Assembly (NCBI GenBank): GCA_035263725.1
Contig: DATFRC010000054.1
Coordinates: forward strand, 27,306 to 91,305
DNA: 64,000 bases
Direction of reading: 5' to 3'
Origin: DASXRA01 sp035263725
GTDB lineage: Bacteria > Actinomycetota > Actinomycetes > Mycobacteriales > Jatrophihabitantaceae
The notes beneath the pieces are model-generated. The model was not told the DNA's origin, ran no database searches, and worked only from the letters and a program-made list of their open reading frames with translations. Of this stretch, positions 39,356 to 51,079 are shown in pieces. Each line of letters begins with the position of its first letter. The first letter of the stretch is position 1. The position numbers and the translations under genes were made by a program.

Positions 39356-40735
39356 GTGCCCACCGATCGCAACGACGCAGTCGTCAACCTCGCCAAGCGG
39401 CGCGGCTTTGTCTACCCGTCCAGCGAGATCTACGGCGGATCACGGTCGGCCTGGGACTACGGCCCGTTGGGCGTCGAGCTGAAGGAGAACATCCGCCGCC
39501 AGTGGTGGCGGGCGATGGTGATCAGCCGCGACGACATCGTCGGCCTGGACTCCGCGGTGATCCTGGCCACGGACGTGTGGAAGGCATCCGGGCACCTGGA
39601 GCAGTTCGTCGACCCGCTGACCGAGTGCAAGGTGTGCCACAACCGCTTCCGCGCCGACCAGCTCGAGGAGGCGTACGAGGCCAAGCACGGTCACCCTCCG
39701 ACGAGTCTCGCCGACGTCAACTGCCCGCACTGCGGCGCGAAGGGCCAGTTCACCGAGCCACGGATGTTCAACGGGCTGCTGAAGACCTACCTCGGCTCGG
39801 TCGAGGACGACGAGTCGCTGCACTACCTGCGGCCGGAGACCGCCCAGGGCATCTTCGTCAACTTCCTCAACGTCATGACCACGGCGCGCAAGAAGCCACC
39901 GTTCGGCATCGCGCAGACCGGCAAGAGTTTCCGCAACGAGATCACGCCCGGCAACTTCATCTTCCGAACCCGCGAGTTCGAGCAGATGGAGATGGAGTAC
40001 TTCGTCGAGCCGGGCAGCGACGAGCAGTGGCACGAGTACTGGCTGCAGGAGCGGTGGAACTGGTACATCGATCTGGGCATCGACCCGGCGAACCTGCGCT
40101 ACTTCGAGCATCCGAAGGAGAAGCTCTCGCACTACTCGAAGCGCACCGTCGACATCGAGTACCGGTTCCGCTTCGGCGGCACCGAGTTCGCCGAACTCGA
40201 GGGCGTCGCCAACCGCACCGACTTCGACCTGACCACACACGCGAAGCACTCAGGTGTCGACCTCACGTACTTCGACGCCGAGAAGGGTGAGCGGTGGACG
40301 CCGTATGTCATCGAGCCGGCTGCGGGTCTCACTCGCGCCGTCCTGGCGTTCCTGCTCGATGCGTATGCCGAGGACGAGGCGCCCACCGCGCAGGGCAAGC
40401 TGGAGCGGCGCACCGTGTTGCGGCTGGACAAGCGGCTCGCCCCCGTCAAGGTCGCGGTGCTGCCGCTGTCGCGCAACCCCGACCTTTCGCCGAAGGCTCG
40501 CTCAGTGGCGGATGTGCTCCGGCGATCTTGGAACGTGGAATTCGACGATGCCCAGGCGATCGGCCGGCGCTATCGGCGCCAGGACGAGATCGGCACGCCG
40601 TACTGCGTGACCGTCGACTTCGACACCGTCGACGACGACGCCGTGACCGTGCGCGATCGCGACTCCATGCAGCAGGAGCGGATTGCGATCGACCAGGTCG
40701 AGGCCTACCTGGCGGCGCGCCTCACCGGGTGCTAA
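39356..40735 (+). CDS. glyS: Glycyl-tRNA synthetase (dimeric type)
   Basis: A 459-residue single-chain class II synthetase. Motif 2 is FRNEITPGNFIFRTREFEQME, and motif 3 lies in IEPAAGLTRAVLAFLLDAY. A small zinc-ribbon-like insert (CKVCHNRF ... CPHC) is at about residues 95-130. The C-terminal anticodon-binding domain begins near residue 355. It charges tRNA-Gly. GTG 39356 follows CTGGAG. The frame is open through uppS, but that part is a shadow. Confidence 0.94.
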   Translation: MPTDRNDAVVNLAKRRGFVYPSSEIYGGSRSAWDYGPLGVELKENIRRQWWRAMVISRDDIVGLDSAVILATDVWKASGHLEQFVDPLTECKVCHNRFRADQLEEAYEAKHGHPPTSLADVNCPHCGAKGQFTEPRMFNGLLKTYLGSVEDDESLHYLRPETAQGIFVNFLNVMTTARKKPPFGIAQTGKSFRNEITPGNFIFRTREFEQMEMEYFVEPGSDEQWHEYWLQERWNWYIDLGIDPANLRYFEHPKEKLSHYSKRTVDIEYRFRFGGTEFAELEGVANRTDFDLTTHAKHSGVDLTYFDAEKGERWTPYVIEPAAGLTRAVLAFLLDAYAEDEAPTAQGKLERRTVLRLDKRLAPVKVAVLPLSRNPDLSPKARSVADVLRRSWNVEFDDAQAIGRRYRRQDEIGTPYCVTVDFDTVDDDAVTVRDRDSMQQERIAIDQVEAYLAARLTGC

Positions 40736-40739
40736 CGGC

Positions 40740-40860
40740 GATGAGCGCTCGCGCGAAGAGCCCCGCCGCCGCGACGCGGCCCGCGCCGCAAGGCGCGGAG
40801 CGGAGCCGGGGATGCGCCCGAGCGGAGCGAGTGGCGCAGACACGGATACGCGCGGGCGGG
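40740..40860 (+). repeat. Dispersed ~120-base repeat, copy C
   Basis: It starts 5 bases after the glyS stop (GATGAGCGCTCGCGCGAAGA) and ends with GCGCGGGCGGG 8 bases before the dus start. It is nearly collinear with copy B (36370-36487). Like the others it begins right after a stop codon and is oriented with transcription. Confidence 0.85.
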
Positions 40861-40868
40861 ACCAGTCC

Positions 40869-41984
40869 GTGATTCGCCTGTCCGACAAGGTGATCGCCGA
40901 CCCACCGGTGGTGCTGGCGCCGATGGCCGGCATCACCAACGTGGCGTTCCGCCGGCTGTGCCGAGAGTATGGCGCGGGTTTGTACATCAGCGAGATGATC
41001 ACGTCCCGGGCGCTGGTCGAGCGCAATCCCAAGACGATGCGGCTGATCCGGTTCGCGCCGGACGAGCGTCCGCGCAGCCTGCAGCTCTACGGCGTCGACC
41101 CAGCGGTGGTCGGTGCCGCTGTCCGGGTGATCGTGCGGGACGATCTGGCCGATCACGTCGACCTCAACTTCGGCTGCCCGGTGCCCAAGGTGACCCGCAA
41201 GGGCGGCGGGGCGGCACTGCCGTGGCGGATGGGGCTGTTCGCCGAGATCGTAACGGCGGCGGTACGCGCTGCGGCCGGCGCCGTCCCGGTGACGGTGAAG
41301 ATGCGTCTCGGCATCGACCGCGACCACCTCACCTACCGCGAGGCGGGCCTGCGCGCGCAGGACGCCGGCGCCGGCTATGTCGCGCTGCACGGGCGGACCG
41401 CCGCTGACTTCTACGCCGGCGATGCGGACTGGGGGGCGATCGCGGAGCTGGCCGAGCTGCTCGACGTCCCGGTGCTCGGCAACGGCGACATCTGGGAAGC
41501 GGAGGACGCGCTGCGCATGATGCGCGGGACCGGCTGCGCCGGCGTGGTGATCGGCCGGGGTTGCCTGGGCCGCCCGTGGCTGTTCGCTGACCTGGCCGCG
41601 GCGTTCGCCGGGCGGTCCGAACGCCGGATGCCGACGCTCGGTGAGGTGGCGGGTGCGATGCGACGGCACGCCGAGCTGCTGGCGGAGTGGGCGGGCGAAG
41701 ATGTCGGCTTGCGCGACTTCCGCAAGCACGTCGCCTGGTATCTGAAGGGCTTCGCCGTCGGCTCGGAGCTGCGGGGGGCGCTGGCCGGCGTCAGCAGCCT
41801 CGGTGGCTTGGACGACCTGCTCGGCAAGCTGGACGCTGATCAGCCGTTCCCGCGCGAGGTGCTGGGTCGTCCGCGCGGGCGCACCAGCGGCCGCAGCGGC
41901 GTCGCGCTCCCGGATGGTTGGCTCGCGTCGCGGAACGAGTGCGCTGTGCCGGAAGGCGCCGAGTTGCCGCACTCCGGCGGCTGA
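40869..41984 (+). CDS. dus: tRNA-dihydrouridine synthase
   Basis: A 371-residue Dus family flavoenzyme. Segments are LAPMAGITNVAFRRLCREYG, the catalytic Cys in NFGCPVPKVTRKGGGAAL, and GNGDIWEAEDALRMM. It reduces uridines in the D-loop of tRNA. The DusB-like length and the C-terminal helical RHAELLAEW part are normal. GTG 40869 lies just after the repeat; no good ribosome binding site is seen there. Confidence 0.92.
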   Translation: MIRLSDKVIADPPVVLAPMAGITNVAFRRLCREYGAGLYISEMITSRALVERNPKTMRLIRFAPDERPRSLQLYGVDPAVVGAAVRVIVRDDLADHVDLNFGCPVPKVTRKGGGAALPWRMGLFAEIVTAAVRAAAGAVPVTVKMRLGIDRDHLTYREAGLRAQDAGAGYVALHGRTAADFYAGDADWGAIAELAELLDVPVLGNGDIWEAEDALRMMRGTGCAGVVIGRGCLGRPWLFADLAAAFAGRSERRMPTLGEVAGAMRRHAELLAEWAGEDVGLRDFRKHVAWYLKGFAVGSELRGALAGVSSLGGLDDLLGKLDADQPFPREVLGRPRGRTSGRSGVALPDGWLASRNECAVPEGAELPHSGG

Positions 41985-42017
41985 GTCCTTGTCAGACGGT
42001 TCGTCCATAGTCGAGGC

Positions 42018-43328
42018 GTGGCCTCCGGGCGGCTGAGCGCGGCGCAAGGTACTGCTCTCTACGTCGGTGCCGTACTGGGCACCGGTGTCGTCGCCTTACC
42101 CGCGCTTGCCGCGAAGGCGGCCGGGCCGGCGTCGCTGATCGCCTGGGCCGGCCTGGTCGTGCTGTCCGTACCGCTGGCCGCGACGTTTGCCGCCCTGGGC
42201 TCGCGCTATCCGGACTCCGGGGGCGTCTCGACGTATGCCCGGCGGGCATTCGGCGAGCTGGCGGGCGTGGTCGTCGGCTGGTGCTTCTACTTCGCCGTGC
42301 CGGTGGGCGCGCCGGCGGCGGCGCTGTTCGGTGGCGCGTATGTGTCGGCGGCGACGGGCGGCGGCTCGACGACGATGACGGTCACCGCGGCGGCGTTGCT
42401 GCTCGCGGTCGCGGCGATGAACGCCGCTGGGCTTTCGGTCAGTGCCCGCGCCCAGCTGGTGTTGGCCGGGGTGCTGCTGGCGCTTCTCGTCAGCTCCGTG
42501 GCGCTGTCGCTGCCGGATGCACGTGCCGGGAATCTGCACCCGTTCGCCCCGCACGGGTGGCTCGCGGTCGGGTCGGCCGGGGCACTGCTGGTCTGGAGCT
42601 TCGCCGGCTGGGAGGCGATTACTCACCTGGCCGCGGAGTTCCGGCGCCCGGCTCGGGATCTGCCGCGGGCAACGGGCGCCGCCGTTGTGGTGGTGGGTGC
42701 GCTCTACCTGGGTGTGGCGTTCGCGACCGTCGCCGTGCTCGGCCGTTCCGCCGACGACTCAGCGGCCCCGCTCGGCGACCTGATGGCCCGCGGGCTCGGT
42801 GGCCCGGCTCGCGTGCTCGCTGCCGTAGTGGCGGTGCTGCTGACGATGGGCACCATGAACGCGTACTTCGCCGGGGCGGCCAAGCTCGGTGCCGCGCTCG
42901 GGCGTGACGGTGCCCTGCCGGCGTGGCTGGCGCATGGCAGCGTGGCCGGAGAAGTGCCGCGCCGCAGTCTCGGCCTGCTCTCGGTCCTGGCGTTCCTCGC
43001 GCTGGCTGTGGTCACGGCAACAGACGTGAGCGTCCGGCCACTCGTGTTGCTCACCACGGCGCTGCTGGTAGCGGTGTACGCGGTCGGCGTCGCGGCCGCG
43101 GTCCGGCTGCTGCCCCTGCACACCCGAGCCGGCGTGGCGGCCCTCGCCGCGCTGGCAGCCGTGGGCTTACTGCTCGCGATGTCCGGCCCGTACCTGGCCT
43201 TGCCGTTGCTGCTCGCCGTCGCGGCCGCGATCTATGTCCGCCGGCGGCAGCGTTCGGCGCCCGGCGTGGCGCGCGAATTCGCCCAGGTGGGCAAGCCGGA
43301 GGCATGCGGCGGCGCCCTGCTCGAATGA
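42018..43328 (+). CDS. APC superfamily amino acid permease
   Basis: A 436-residue membrane protein with about 12 hydrophobic segments. It starts with TALYVGAVLGTGVVALPALAA, the typical TM1 of the amino acid-polyamine-cation family, and has SRYPDSGGVSTYARRAFGE after TM2. Family members are amino acid or cation symporters or exchangers; the substrate is not evident. It lies 33 bases after dus and before ppdK. Confidence 0.85.
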   Translation: MASGRLSAAQGTALYVGAVLGTGVVALPALAAKAAGPASLIAWAGLVVLSVPLAATFAALGSRYPDSGGVSTYARRAFGELAGVVVGWCFYFAVPVGAPAAALFGGAYVSAATGGGSTTMTVTAAALLLAVAAMNAAGLSVSARAQLVLAGVLLALLVSSVALSLPDARAGNLHPFAPHGWLAVGSAGALLVWSFAGWEAITHLAAEFRRPARDLPRATGAAVVVVGALYLGVAFATVAVLGRSADDSAAPLGDLMARGLGGPARVLAAVVAVLLTMGTMNAYFAGAAKLGAALGRDGALPAWLAHGSVAGEVPRRSLGLLSVLAFLALAVVTATDVSVRPLVLLTTALLVAVYAVGVAAAVRLLPLHTRAGVAALAALAAVGLLLAMSGPYLALPLLLAVAAAIYVRRRQRSAPGVAREFAQVGKPEACGGALLE

Positions 43329-43367
43329 CCGGGACCAACGCCCATAACACCCCGCGAGGCGGTGTCC

Positions 43368-43373
43368 TACCCT
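43368..43373 (+). promoter_or_regulatory. -10 box of ppdK
   Basis: TACCCT in the gap before ppdK, giving a leader of about 17 bases to ATG 43397. A small hairpin (ACACC...GGTGT) precedes it. Confidence 0.4.
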
Positions 43374-43396
43374 CATGGCACGCGACGTCGAGTGGG

Positions 43397-46087
<2,691 letters not shown>

Positions 46088-46108
46088 GCTGACTGCGCGG
46101 GAGGGTCC

Positions 46109-46705
46109 GTGCTCATACCTCGGCCCGTGCTGGACGGCATCGTCGAGGGACGCGTCACGTTGGCGTTCCGCCGCTGGGACCGGCCGCACGCCAAGCCAGG
46201 CGCGCTGCACCGTACGCCGGTGGGGCTTATCGCGATCGACGCGGTGGACGTGGTGCGCCTGGACAGCATCACCGCCGCGCAGGCCCGGGCCGCGGGCGCG
46301 GACAGCCGCGCCGAACTGCTGCGGTTCCTCCGCGGTCGTGCCGGGCGGGTGTATCGGATGCAGCTGCGCTACGCCGGCGCCGACCCGCGCATTGCGCTGC
46401 GCGCCGACGCCGCGCTCAGCGACGCGGACCTTGCAGCCATCCACGCTCGGCTCGGCAGGCTCGACCAGGCCGGCCGGCAAGGCCCGTGGACGCGCGACGT
46501 CCTCGAGCTGATAGCGGCCAACCCCGCGCGGCGCGCGCCAGATCTCGCCGCGATCCGCGGCCTGCCCACCCGGCCGTTCAAGACGGACGTCCGCAAACTG
46601 AAGGAGCTGGGCCTCACCGAGAGTCTCGACGTCGGCTACCGGATCTCCCCACGGGGGCGCGCCTACCTCGATCGCACGGCCGATACCGGCGTCACGCCGG
46701 CGTGA
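46109..46705 (+). CDS. ASCH-like domain protein with C-terminal winged-helix-like part
   Basis: A 198-residue protein. The first half, IPRPVLDGIVEGRVTLAFRR, resembles ASCH/PUA-like domains that bind RNA or nucleotides. The second half, with DLAAIRGLPTRPFKTDVRKL and a final LGYRISPRGRAYL-like strand, looks like a small winged helix. Similar proteins occur in actinobacteria without a known function. It starts 21 bases after ppdK with GAGGG upstream. Confidence 0.62.
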   Translation: MLIPRPVLDGIVEGRVTLAFRRWDRPHAKPGALHRTPVGLIAIDAVDVVRLDSITAAQARAAGADSRAELLRFLRGRAGRVYRMQLRYAGADPRIALRADAALSDADLAAIHARLGRLDQAGRQGPWTRDVLELIAANPARRAPDLAAIRGLPTRPFKTDVRKLKELGLTESLDVGYRISPRGRAYLDRTADTGVTPA

Positions 46706-46727
46706 GGACCCGGGCCGGCCCAATCGG

Positions 46728-46733
46728 TAGGCT
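46728..46733 (+). promoter_or_regulatory. -10 box of the YbjN-like gene (leaderless type)
   Basis: TAGGCT ends 7 bases before GTG 46741. This supports the longer start over ATG 46810. Confidence 0.45.
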
Positions 46734-46740
46734 CGATTAT

Positions 46741-47223
46741 GTGTTGCGTCGCCGGCTCCGATCGCTCGCGGAGGCGGTGTCGCGGCCGACCGGGCGCGCA
46801 TCGTCGCTCATGGTCATCCCCAACACGCCGTTGTTGCAGCAGGTGCTCGACGAGTACGGGCTCAAGCACACGATCGACCAGGACGGCGACCTCCAGGTGC
46901 CGTGGGAGAAGTGCCAGTTGTACTTCTTTCAGTACGGCGAGCAGAACGAGGTGTTGCAGCTTCGGCTGTACCTGACCCGCCGCTTTCCGGTCGAGACGCG
47001 GCCCGCGATCGCCCTCGCCCTCGACGACTGGAACCGGACGAAGCTGTTCCCCAAGGCGTATACCGTGCTTCCGGACGACGGGATGGTCGGCATCTGTGCC
47101 GAGCAGGTCCACGACTTTCACGTCGGCGCGACTCGTGACCAGATCCACCACACCGTCGGCGCCTGGATCGAGACCCTGCTGCGCTTCGCTAATTGGGTGG
47201 ACGAGCAGTTCGAGCAGGATTAG
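46741..47223 (+). CDS. YbjN domain-containing protein
   Basis: A 160-residue protein with the YbjN (PF10722-like) fold: LLQQVLDEYGLKHTIDQDG, a WEKCQLYFFQYGEQNEVLQL strand pair, and ALALDDWNRTKLFPKAY. YbjN proteins resemble type III secretion chaperones and affect stress and motility in E. coli; the actinobacterial role is unknown. The GTG at 46741 is supported by the -10 box; an internal ATG at 46810 would skip an Arg-rich lead. dgt starts 2 bases after its stop. Confidence 0.8.
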   Translation: MLRRRLRSLAEAVSRPTGRASSLMVIPNTPLLQQVLDEYGLKHTIDQDGDLQVPWEKCQLYFFQYGEQNEVLQLRLYLTRRFPVETRPAIALALDDWNRTKLFPKAYTVLPDDGMVGICAEQVHDFHVGATRDQIHHTVGAWIETLLRFANWVDEQFEQD

Positions 47224-47225
47224 GC

Positions 47226-48479
47226 GTGTCTCCTTACGACGATGCGGCGCAGGCCCGGCGCATCCCGGAACCGCCGAAACGCGCCGGCGCGCCCGTCATC
47301 CGTAGCGAGTTCGCCCGCGACCGTGCCCGCGTGCTGCACTCGTATGCGTTCCGCCGCCTGGCCGACAAGACCCAGGTCGTCGTGCCCGGGGAGGACGACT
47401 TCCCGCGCACCCGGCTCACCCATTCACTCGAGGTGGCGCAGATCGGCCGCGAGATCGGCGCCGCCCTCGGTTGCGACCCCGACATCGTCGACGCCGCGGG
47501 GCTGGCCCATGACCTCGGGCACCCGCCGTTCGGGCACAACGGTGAAGACGCGCTGGACGCGGTGGCTGCCGAGTGCGGTGGCTTCGAAGGCAATGCGCAG
47601 ACGTTGCGCATCCTCACCCGGCTCGAAGCCAAGGTCGTCGCACCGGACGGCGTGCCGGCGGGGCTCAACCTGACCAGGGCCACGCTCGACGCGGCGTGCA
47701 AGTACCCATGGCCACGGCGAGACGACATCCGCAAATTCGGCGTGTACGGCTCGGACCTGGACGCCTTCGCGTGGCTACGCGCCGGCGCGCCGCCTGCGCA
47801 GCGTTGTCTCGAGGCAGAGATGATGGACTGGGCCGACGACGTCGCCTACTCCGTGCATGACGTGGAGGACGGCGTGTACGGGGGACACATCAAGTTGTCC
47901 ACCGTGGACGACACGGAGCGGGCCGGACTCTGCGAGGTGGCCGCCGAGCTGTACTCGCCGCTGCCCCTCGCGGTGCTGGCGCCGGTGCTGGACGGATTGC
48001 TCGCGCTGCCCGCGCTGCGCGACCTGGCCCGCTACGACGGCTCCTACGCAGCGCAGGCCGCCGCCAAGCGGGCGACGAGCGAGCTCACCGGTCGCTTCGC
48101 CGGGGCGGCGGTGCTCGCGACGCGGGACGCATACGGACCGGCGCCCCTCGCCCGATACGACGCGGAGCTCCTGGTCCCCGAGTCGATCGCCGCCGAGTGC
48201 GCCTTGCTCAAGGCGGTGGCGGCGCGTTATGTCATGCGCCGCGCGGGCGCCGCGGAGCGGCAGGCTGACCAGCGGCGGTTGCTCACCGAACTCGTCGCCG
48301 CCGTCCGCGACGGCGCCCCGGCAACGCTCGACGCGCCAGCCGCCGCTTCCTGGCACGAGGCCACCGACGACGCTGCTCGGCTGCGAGTCGTCATCGATCA
48401 GGTGGCGCAGCTGACAGACTCTTCCGCCTACGCCTGGCATGCCCGGCTCGTACGGCCGACCCGATCACCTGCGTCCTAG
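47226..48479 (+). CDS. dgt: Deoxyguanosinetriphosphate triphosphohydrolase-like protein
   Basis: A 417-residue HD-domain protein. The metal site is spread over RLTHSLEVAQIGRE, AHDLGHPPFGHNGEDAL and MDWADDVAYSVHDVEDGV. It removes triphosphate from dNTPs and keeps the pool balanced. GTG 47226 comes 2 bases after the YbjN stop, so the two are likely co-transcribed. Dgt close to dnaG is usual in actinobacteria. Confidence 0.92.
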   Translation: MSPYDDAAQARRIPEPPKRAGAPVIRSEFARDRARVLHSYAFRRLADKTQVVVPGEDDFPRTRLTHSLEVAQIGREIGAALGCDPDIVDAAGLAHDLGHPPFGHNGEDALDAVAAECGGFEGNAQTLRILTRLEAKVVAPDGVPAGLNLTRATLDAACKYPWPRRDDIRKFGVYGSDLDAFAWLRAGAPPAQRCLEAEMMDWADDVAYSVHDVEDGVYGGHIKLSTVDDTERAGLCEVAAELYSPLPLAVLAPVLDGLLALPALRDLARYDGSYAAQAAAKRATSELTGRFAGAAVLATRDAYGPAPLARYDAELLVPESIAAECALLKAVAARYVMRRAGAAERQADQRRLLTELVAAVRDGAPATLDAPAAASWHEATDDAARLRVVIDQVAQLTDSSAYAWHARLVRPTRSPAS

Positions 48480-48527
48480 TCGGCCTGCCGGGGCACAAAA
48501 CCCGATGAGGCTGTCGGGCGCGGACGT

Positions 48528-48533
48528 TAACCT
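48528..48533 (+). promoter_or_regulatory. -10 box of the ABC transporter operon (leaderless type)
   Basis: TAACCT ends 7 bases before ATG 48541. It sets the start of the ATP-binding protein at 48541, not in the dgt end where the frame is also open. Confidence 0.5.
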
Positions 48534-48540
48534 CGCAGTC

Positions 48541-49473
48541 ATGTCCGACATGCCGCTGATCCATGCCCGCGGCCTGACCAAGGCGTACGGATCGGTGCAG
48601 GCAGTTCGGGGCATCGACTTGGACGTGTGGCGCGGTGAGGCGTTCGGCTTTCTGGGCCCGAACGGTGCTGGCAAGTCGTCGACCATGCGCATGGTGGGTG
48701 CTGTGTCGCCACCGAGCGGCGGTGAACTGCGCATCTTCGGGCTCGACCCAGCGGTGGACGGCCCACGCATCCGCGGCCGGCTCGGCGTATGCCCGCAGGA
48801 CGACACCCTCGATCCGGAGCTGTCGACACTGGAGAATCTGCTGATCTACGGCCGCTACTTCGGCCTCAGCCGGGCAACATGCCATGCCAGGGCCACCGAG
48901 CTGCTCGACTTCGTCGCGCTGAGCGACCGCGCCGACGAGAAGGTCGAGAACCTCTCCGGCGGCATGAAGCGGCGGCTGACCATCGCCCGGTCGCTGATCA
49001 ACGAGCCCGATTTGCTGCTCCTTGACGAGCCGACCACCGGCCTCGACCCACAGGCCCGGCACCTGCTGTGGGACAAGCTGTTCCGGCTGCGGCAGGCGGG
49101 CGTGACGCTCGTGCTGACGACCCACTACATGGACGAGGCCGAGCAGCTGTGTAACAGGCTGGTCGTCATCGACGGCGGCCTGATCGTCGCAGAGGGATCG
49201 CCGACCGAGCTGATCCGGCAGTATTCGACCCGCGAGGTCACCGAACTCCGTTTCAGTCCGGACGACGATCAGGAGGCACTCGCCGACAAAGTCGCCGATC
49301 TGGCGCAGCGGGTCGAGGCGCTGCCGGACCGGCTGTTGCTCTACACCGACGACGGCGAGGCGGCCGCTGTCGCGGCGCACGATCGCGGCCTTACGCCCGC
49401 CAGTGTGCTGGTGCGGCGGTCCACGCTGGAGGATGTGTTCCTGCGGCTGACGGGGCGGAGCCTCGTTGACTAG
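48541..49473 (+). CDS. ABC transporter ATP-binding protein (NodI/drug-exporter type)
   Basis: A 310-residue ATPase. Walker A is GPNGAGKSS, the signature is LSGGMKRRLTIARSL, Walker B is LLLLDEPTTGLDP, and the H-loop is LTTHYMDEAEQL. A ~100-residue C-terminal extension follows, as in DrrA/NodI-type exporters. It drives export by the two ABC-2 permeases that follow with overlapping ends. The exported compound is unknown. Confidence 0.9.
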   Translation: MSDMPLIHARGLTKAYGSVQAVRGIDLDVWRGEAFGFLGPNGAGKSSTMRMVGAVSPPSGGELRIFGLDPAVDGPRIRGRLGVCPQDDTLDPELSTLENLLIYGRYFGLSRATCHARATELLDFVALSDRADEKVENLSGGMKRRLTIARSLINEPDLLLLDEPTTGLDPQARHLLWDKLFRLRQAGVTLVLTTHYMDEAEQLCNRLVVIDGGLIVAEGSPTELIRQYSTREVTELRFSPDDDQEALADKVADLAQRVEALPDRLLLYTDDGEAAAVAAHDRGLTPASVLVRRSTLEDVFLRLTGRSLVD

Positions 49474-50242
49474 CGCGCTGGCGCGCCAGTACGACTATTG
49501 GGCGACGGCCTACCGCCGCACGTGGAAAGGCAGCGTCATCTCCAGCTTCTTGATGCCGCTGCTCTATCTCGCCGCGATGGGGGTGGGCCTGGGCCGGTTC
49601 GTCGACCGCAGCACCGGAGCCAGTGCGCTCGGCGGCGTCTCGTACCTGGCTTATATCGCCCCCGGGCTGCTCGCCGCGACGGCGATGCAGACAGCGGTCG
49701 GCGAGTCGACCTACCCAGTCATGGGCAAGATCAAGTGGAACTTCGTCTTCCATGCCATGGCCGCGACCCCGTTGCGGATAAAGGACATTGTCGCGGGCCA
49801 GCTCGGCTTCATCGCGTTCCGGGTCACGACGACGTGCACGGTGTTCCTCGGCGTGATCGCGGCCTTCGGCGCGATCCACTCACCGCTTGGCGTGCTGTGC
49901 GTTCTCGTCGCACCGATGGTCGGGCTCGCATTCGGCGCGCCGGTCTTCGCGATCGCGTCCCGGCTGGAGAGCGACGCTGGGTTCGCGATGATCTTCCGCT
50001 TCGGCGTCATCCCGATGTTCCTGTTCTCGGGCGCCTTCTTCCCGGTGACGCAGCTGCCTGACGGCATCGAATGGCTGGCATACGTCACGCCGCTGTGGCA
50101 CGGCGTCATGATGTGCCGCGATCTCAGCCTCGGCGTGGCGTCCCTCTGGCCGACACTCGGCCATGCGGCATACCTGCTGGTATGGATCGGCGCCGGGACA
50201 TGGTTGACGGTGCGCGGCTTGAGTCGGCGGCTGGTGCGATGA
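49466..50242 (+). CDS. ABC-2 type permease (NodJ-like), first subunit
   Basis: A 258-residue membrane protein with six hydrophobic segments and the ABC-2 pattern, including LIYLAAMGVGLG-like and MFLFSGAFFPVTQLPDGIEWL segments. TTG at 49466 overlaps the ATPase gene by 8 bases; no better start is near. Its stop overlaps the second permease by 4 bases. The two permeases are related to each other, indicating an old duplication. Confidence 0.85.
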   Translation: MTSALARQYDYWATAYRRTWKGSVISSFLMPLLYLAAMGVGLGRFVDRSTGASALGGVSYLAYIAPGLLAATAMQTAVGESTYPVMGKIKWNFVFHAMAATPLRIKDIVAGQLGFIAFRVTTTCTVFLGVIAAFGAIHSPLGVLCVLVAPMVGLAFGAPVFAIASRLESDAGFAMIFRFGVIPMFLFSGAFFPVTQLPDGIEWLAYVTPLWHGVMMCRDLSLGVASLWPTLGHAAYLLVWIGAGTWLTVRGLSRRLVR

Positions 50243-51048
50243 CGTCGACGAGCCTGGCCCTGCGCATCACGCCGCTGCCCCCCGTCCGCTCCGCCGGTTG
50301 GCGGATGATCGAGCGCAACTTCCTGGCCTACCGGCGCGCCTGGATCTTCTTCGTATCGGGATTCTTCGAGCCGGTGTTCTATCTGCTGTCGATCGGTATC
50401 GGCGTTGGCAAGCTTGTCGGGGACTTCACTCTTGCCGACGGCACCGTCGTCACCTATGCACAGTTCGTCGCGCCGGCGATGCTCGCCACCTCGGCTATGA
50501 ATGGAGCGATCTTCGACGCGACATTCAACATCTACTTCAAAATGAAGTACCTGCACCTCTACGACGCGGTGCTGGCCACGCCGATGCGGCCGTGGGATGT
50601 CGCCACGGGTGAGGTGGGCTGGGCATTGCTGCGTGGAGCGTCGTATTCGCTGGTCTTCCTTGTCGTTATGTCTGTGCTGGGTCTGGTCGTGTCGTGGTGG
50701 GCGCTGCTGGCGTTCCCGGTCGCCATTCTCATCGGCTTCGCGTTCGCCGCGGCCGGCATGGCGTGCACGACCTGGATGCGGTCCTGGCAGGACTTCGAGT
50801 TCATCCAGTTGGCGATCTTGCCGATGTTCCTGTTCTCGGCGACGTTCTACCCGCTGTCGGTCTACCCCGAGGTCATCCAGTGGCTGGTGCGCGTCACGCC
50901 GCTGTACCAGGGAGTCAACCTGCTGCGCGGCCTGATCCTCGGCAGCCTCAGCTGGTCGATGCTCGCGTCGCTGGCCTACCTGCTCGTGCTCGGCGTCGTC
51001 GGCATGTACCTCGCCTCACGTCGCCTCGGGCTGCTGCTGCTGAAGTGA
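50239..51048 (+). CDS. ABC-2 type permease (NodJ-like), second subunit
   Basis: A 269-residue membrane protein with an N-terminal cytoplasmic stretch, then FFVSGFFEPVFYLLSIGIG, and the same late motif as its partner (MFLFSATFYPLSVYPEVIQW). Six hydrophobic segments are seen. ATG 50239 overlaps the previous stop (ATGA). With the first permease and ATPase it forms a complete exporter of the DrrABC/NodIJ class. Confidence 0.85.
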   Translation: MTSTSLALRITPLPPVRSAGWRMIERNFLAYRRAWIFFVSGFFEPVFYLLSIGIGVGKLVGDFTLADGTVVTYAQFVAPAMLATSAMNGAIFDATFNIYFKMKYLHLYDAVLATPMRPWDVATGEVGWALLRGASYSLVFLVVMSVLGLVVSWWALLAFPVAILIGFAFAAAGMACTTWMRSWQDFEFIQLAILPMFLFSATFYPLSVYPEVIQWLVRVTPLYQGVNLLRGLILGSLSWSMLASLAYLLVLGVVGMYLASRRLGLLLLK

Positions 51049-51066
51049 CTCGTCCGCTCGGCGGCC

Positions 51067-51072
51067 TACACT
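51067..51072 (+). promoter_or_regulatory. -10 box of dnaG (leaderless type)
   Basis: TACACT ends 7 bases before GTG 51080. No ribosome binding site is present at this start. Confidence 0.55.
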
Positions 51073-51079
51073 CTGGTCC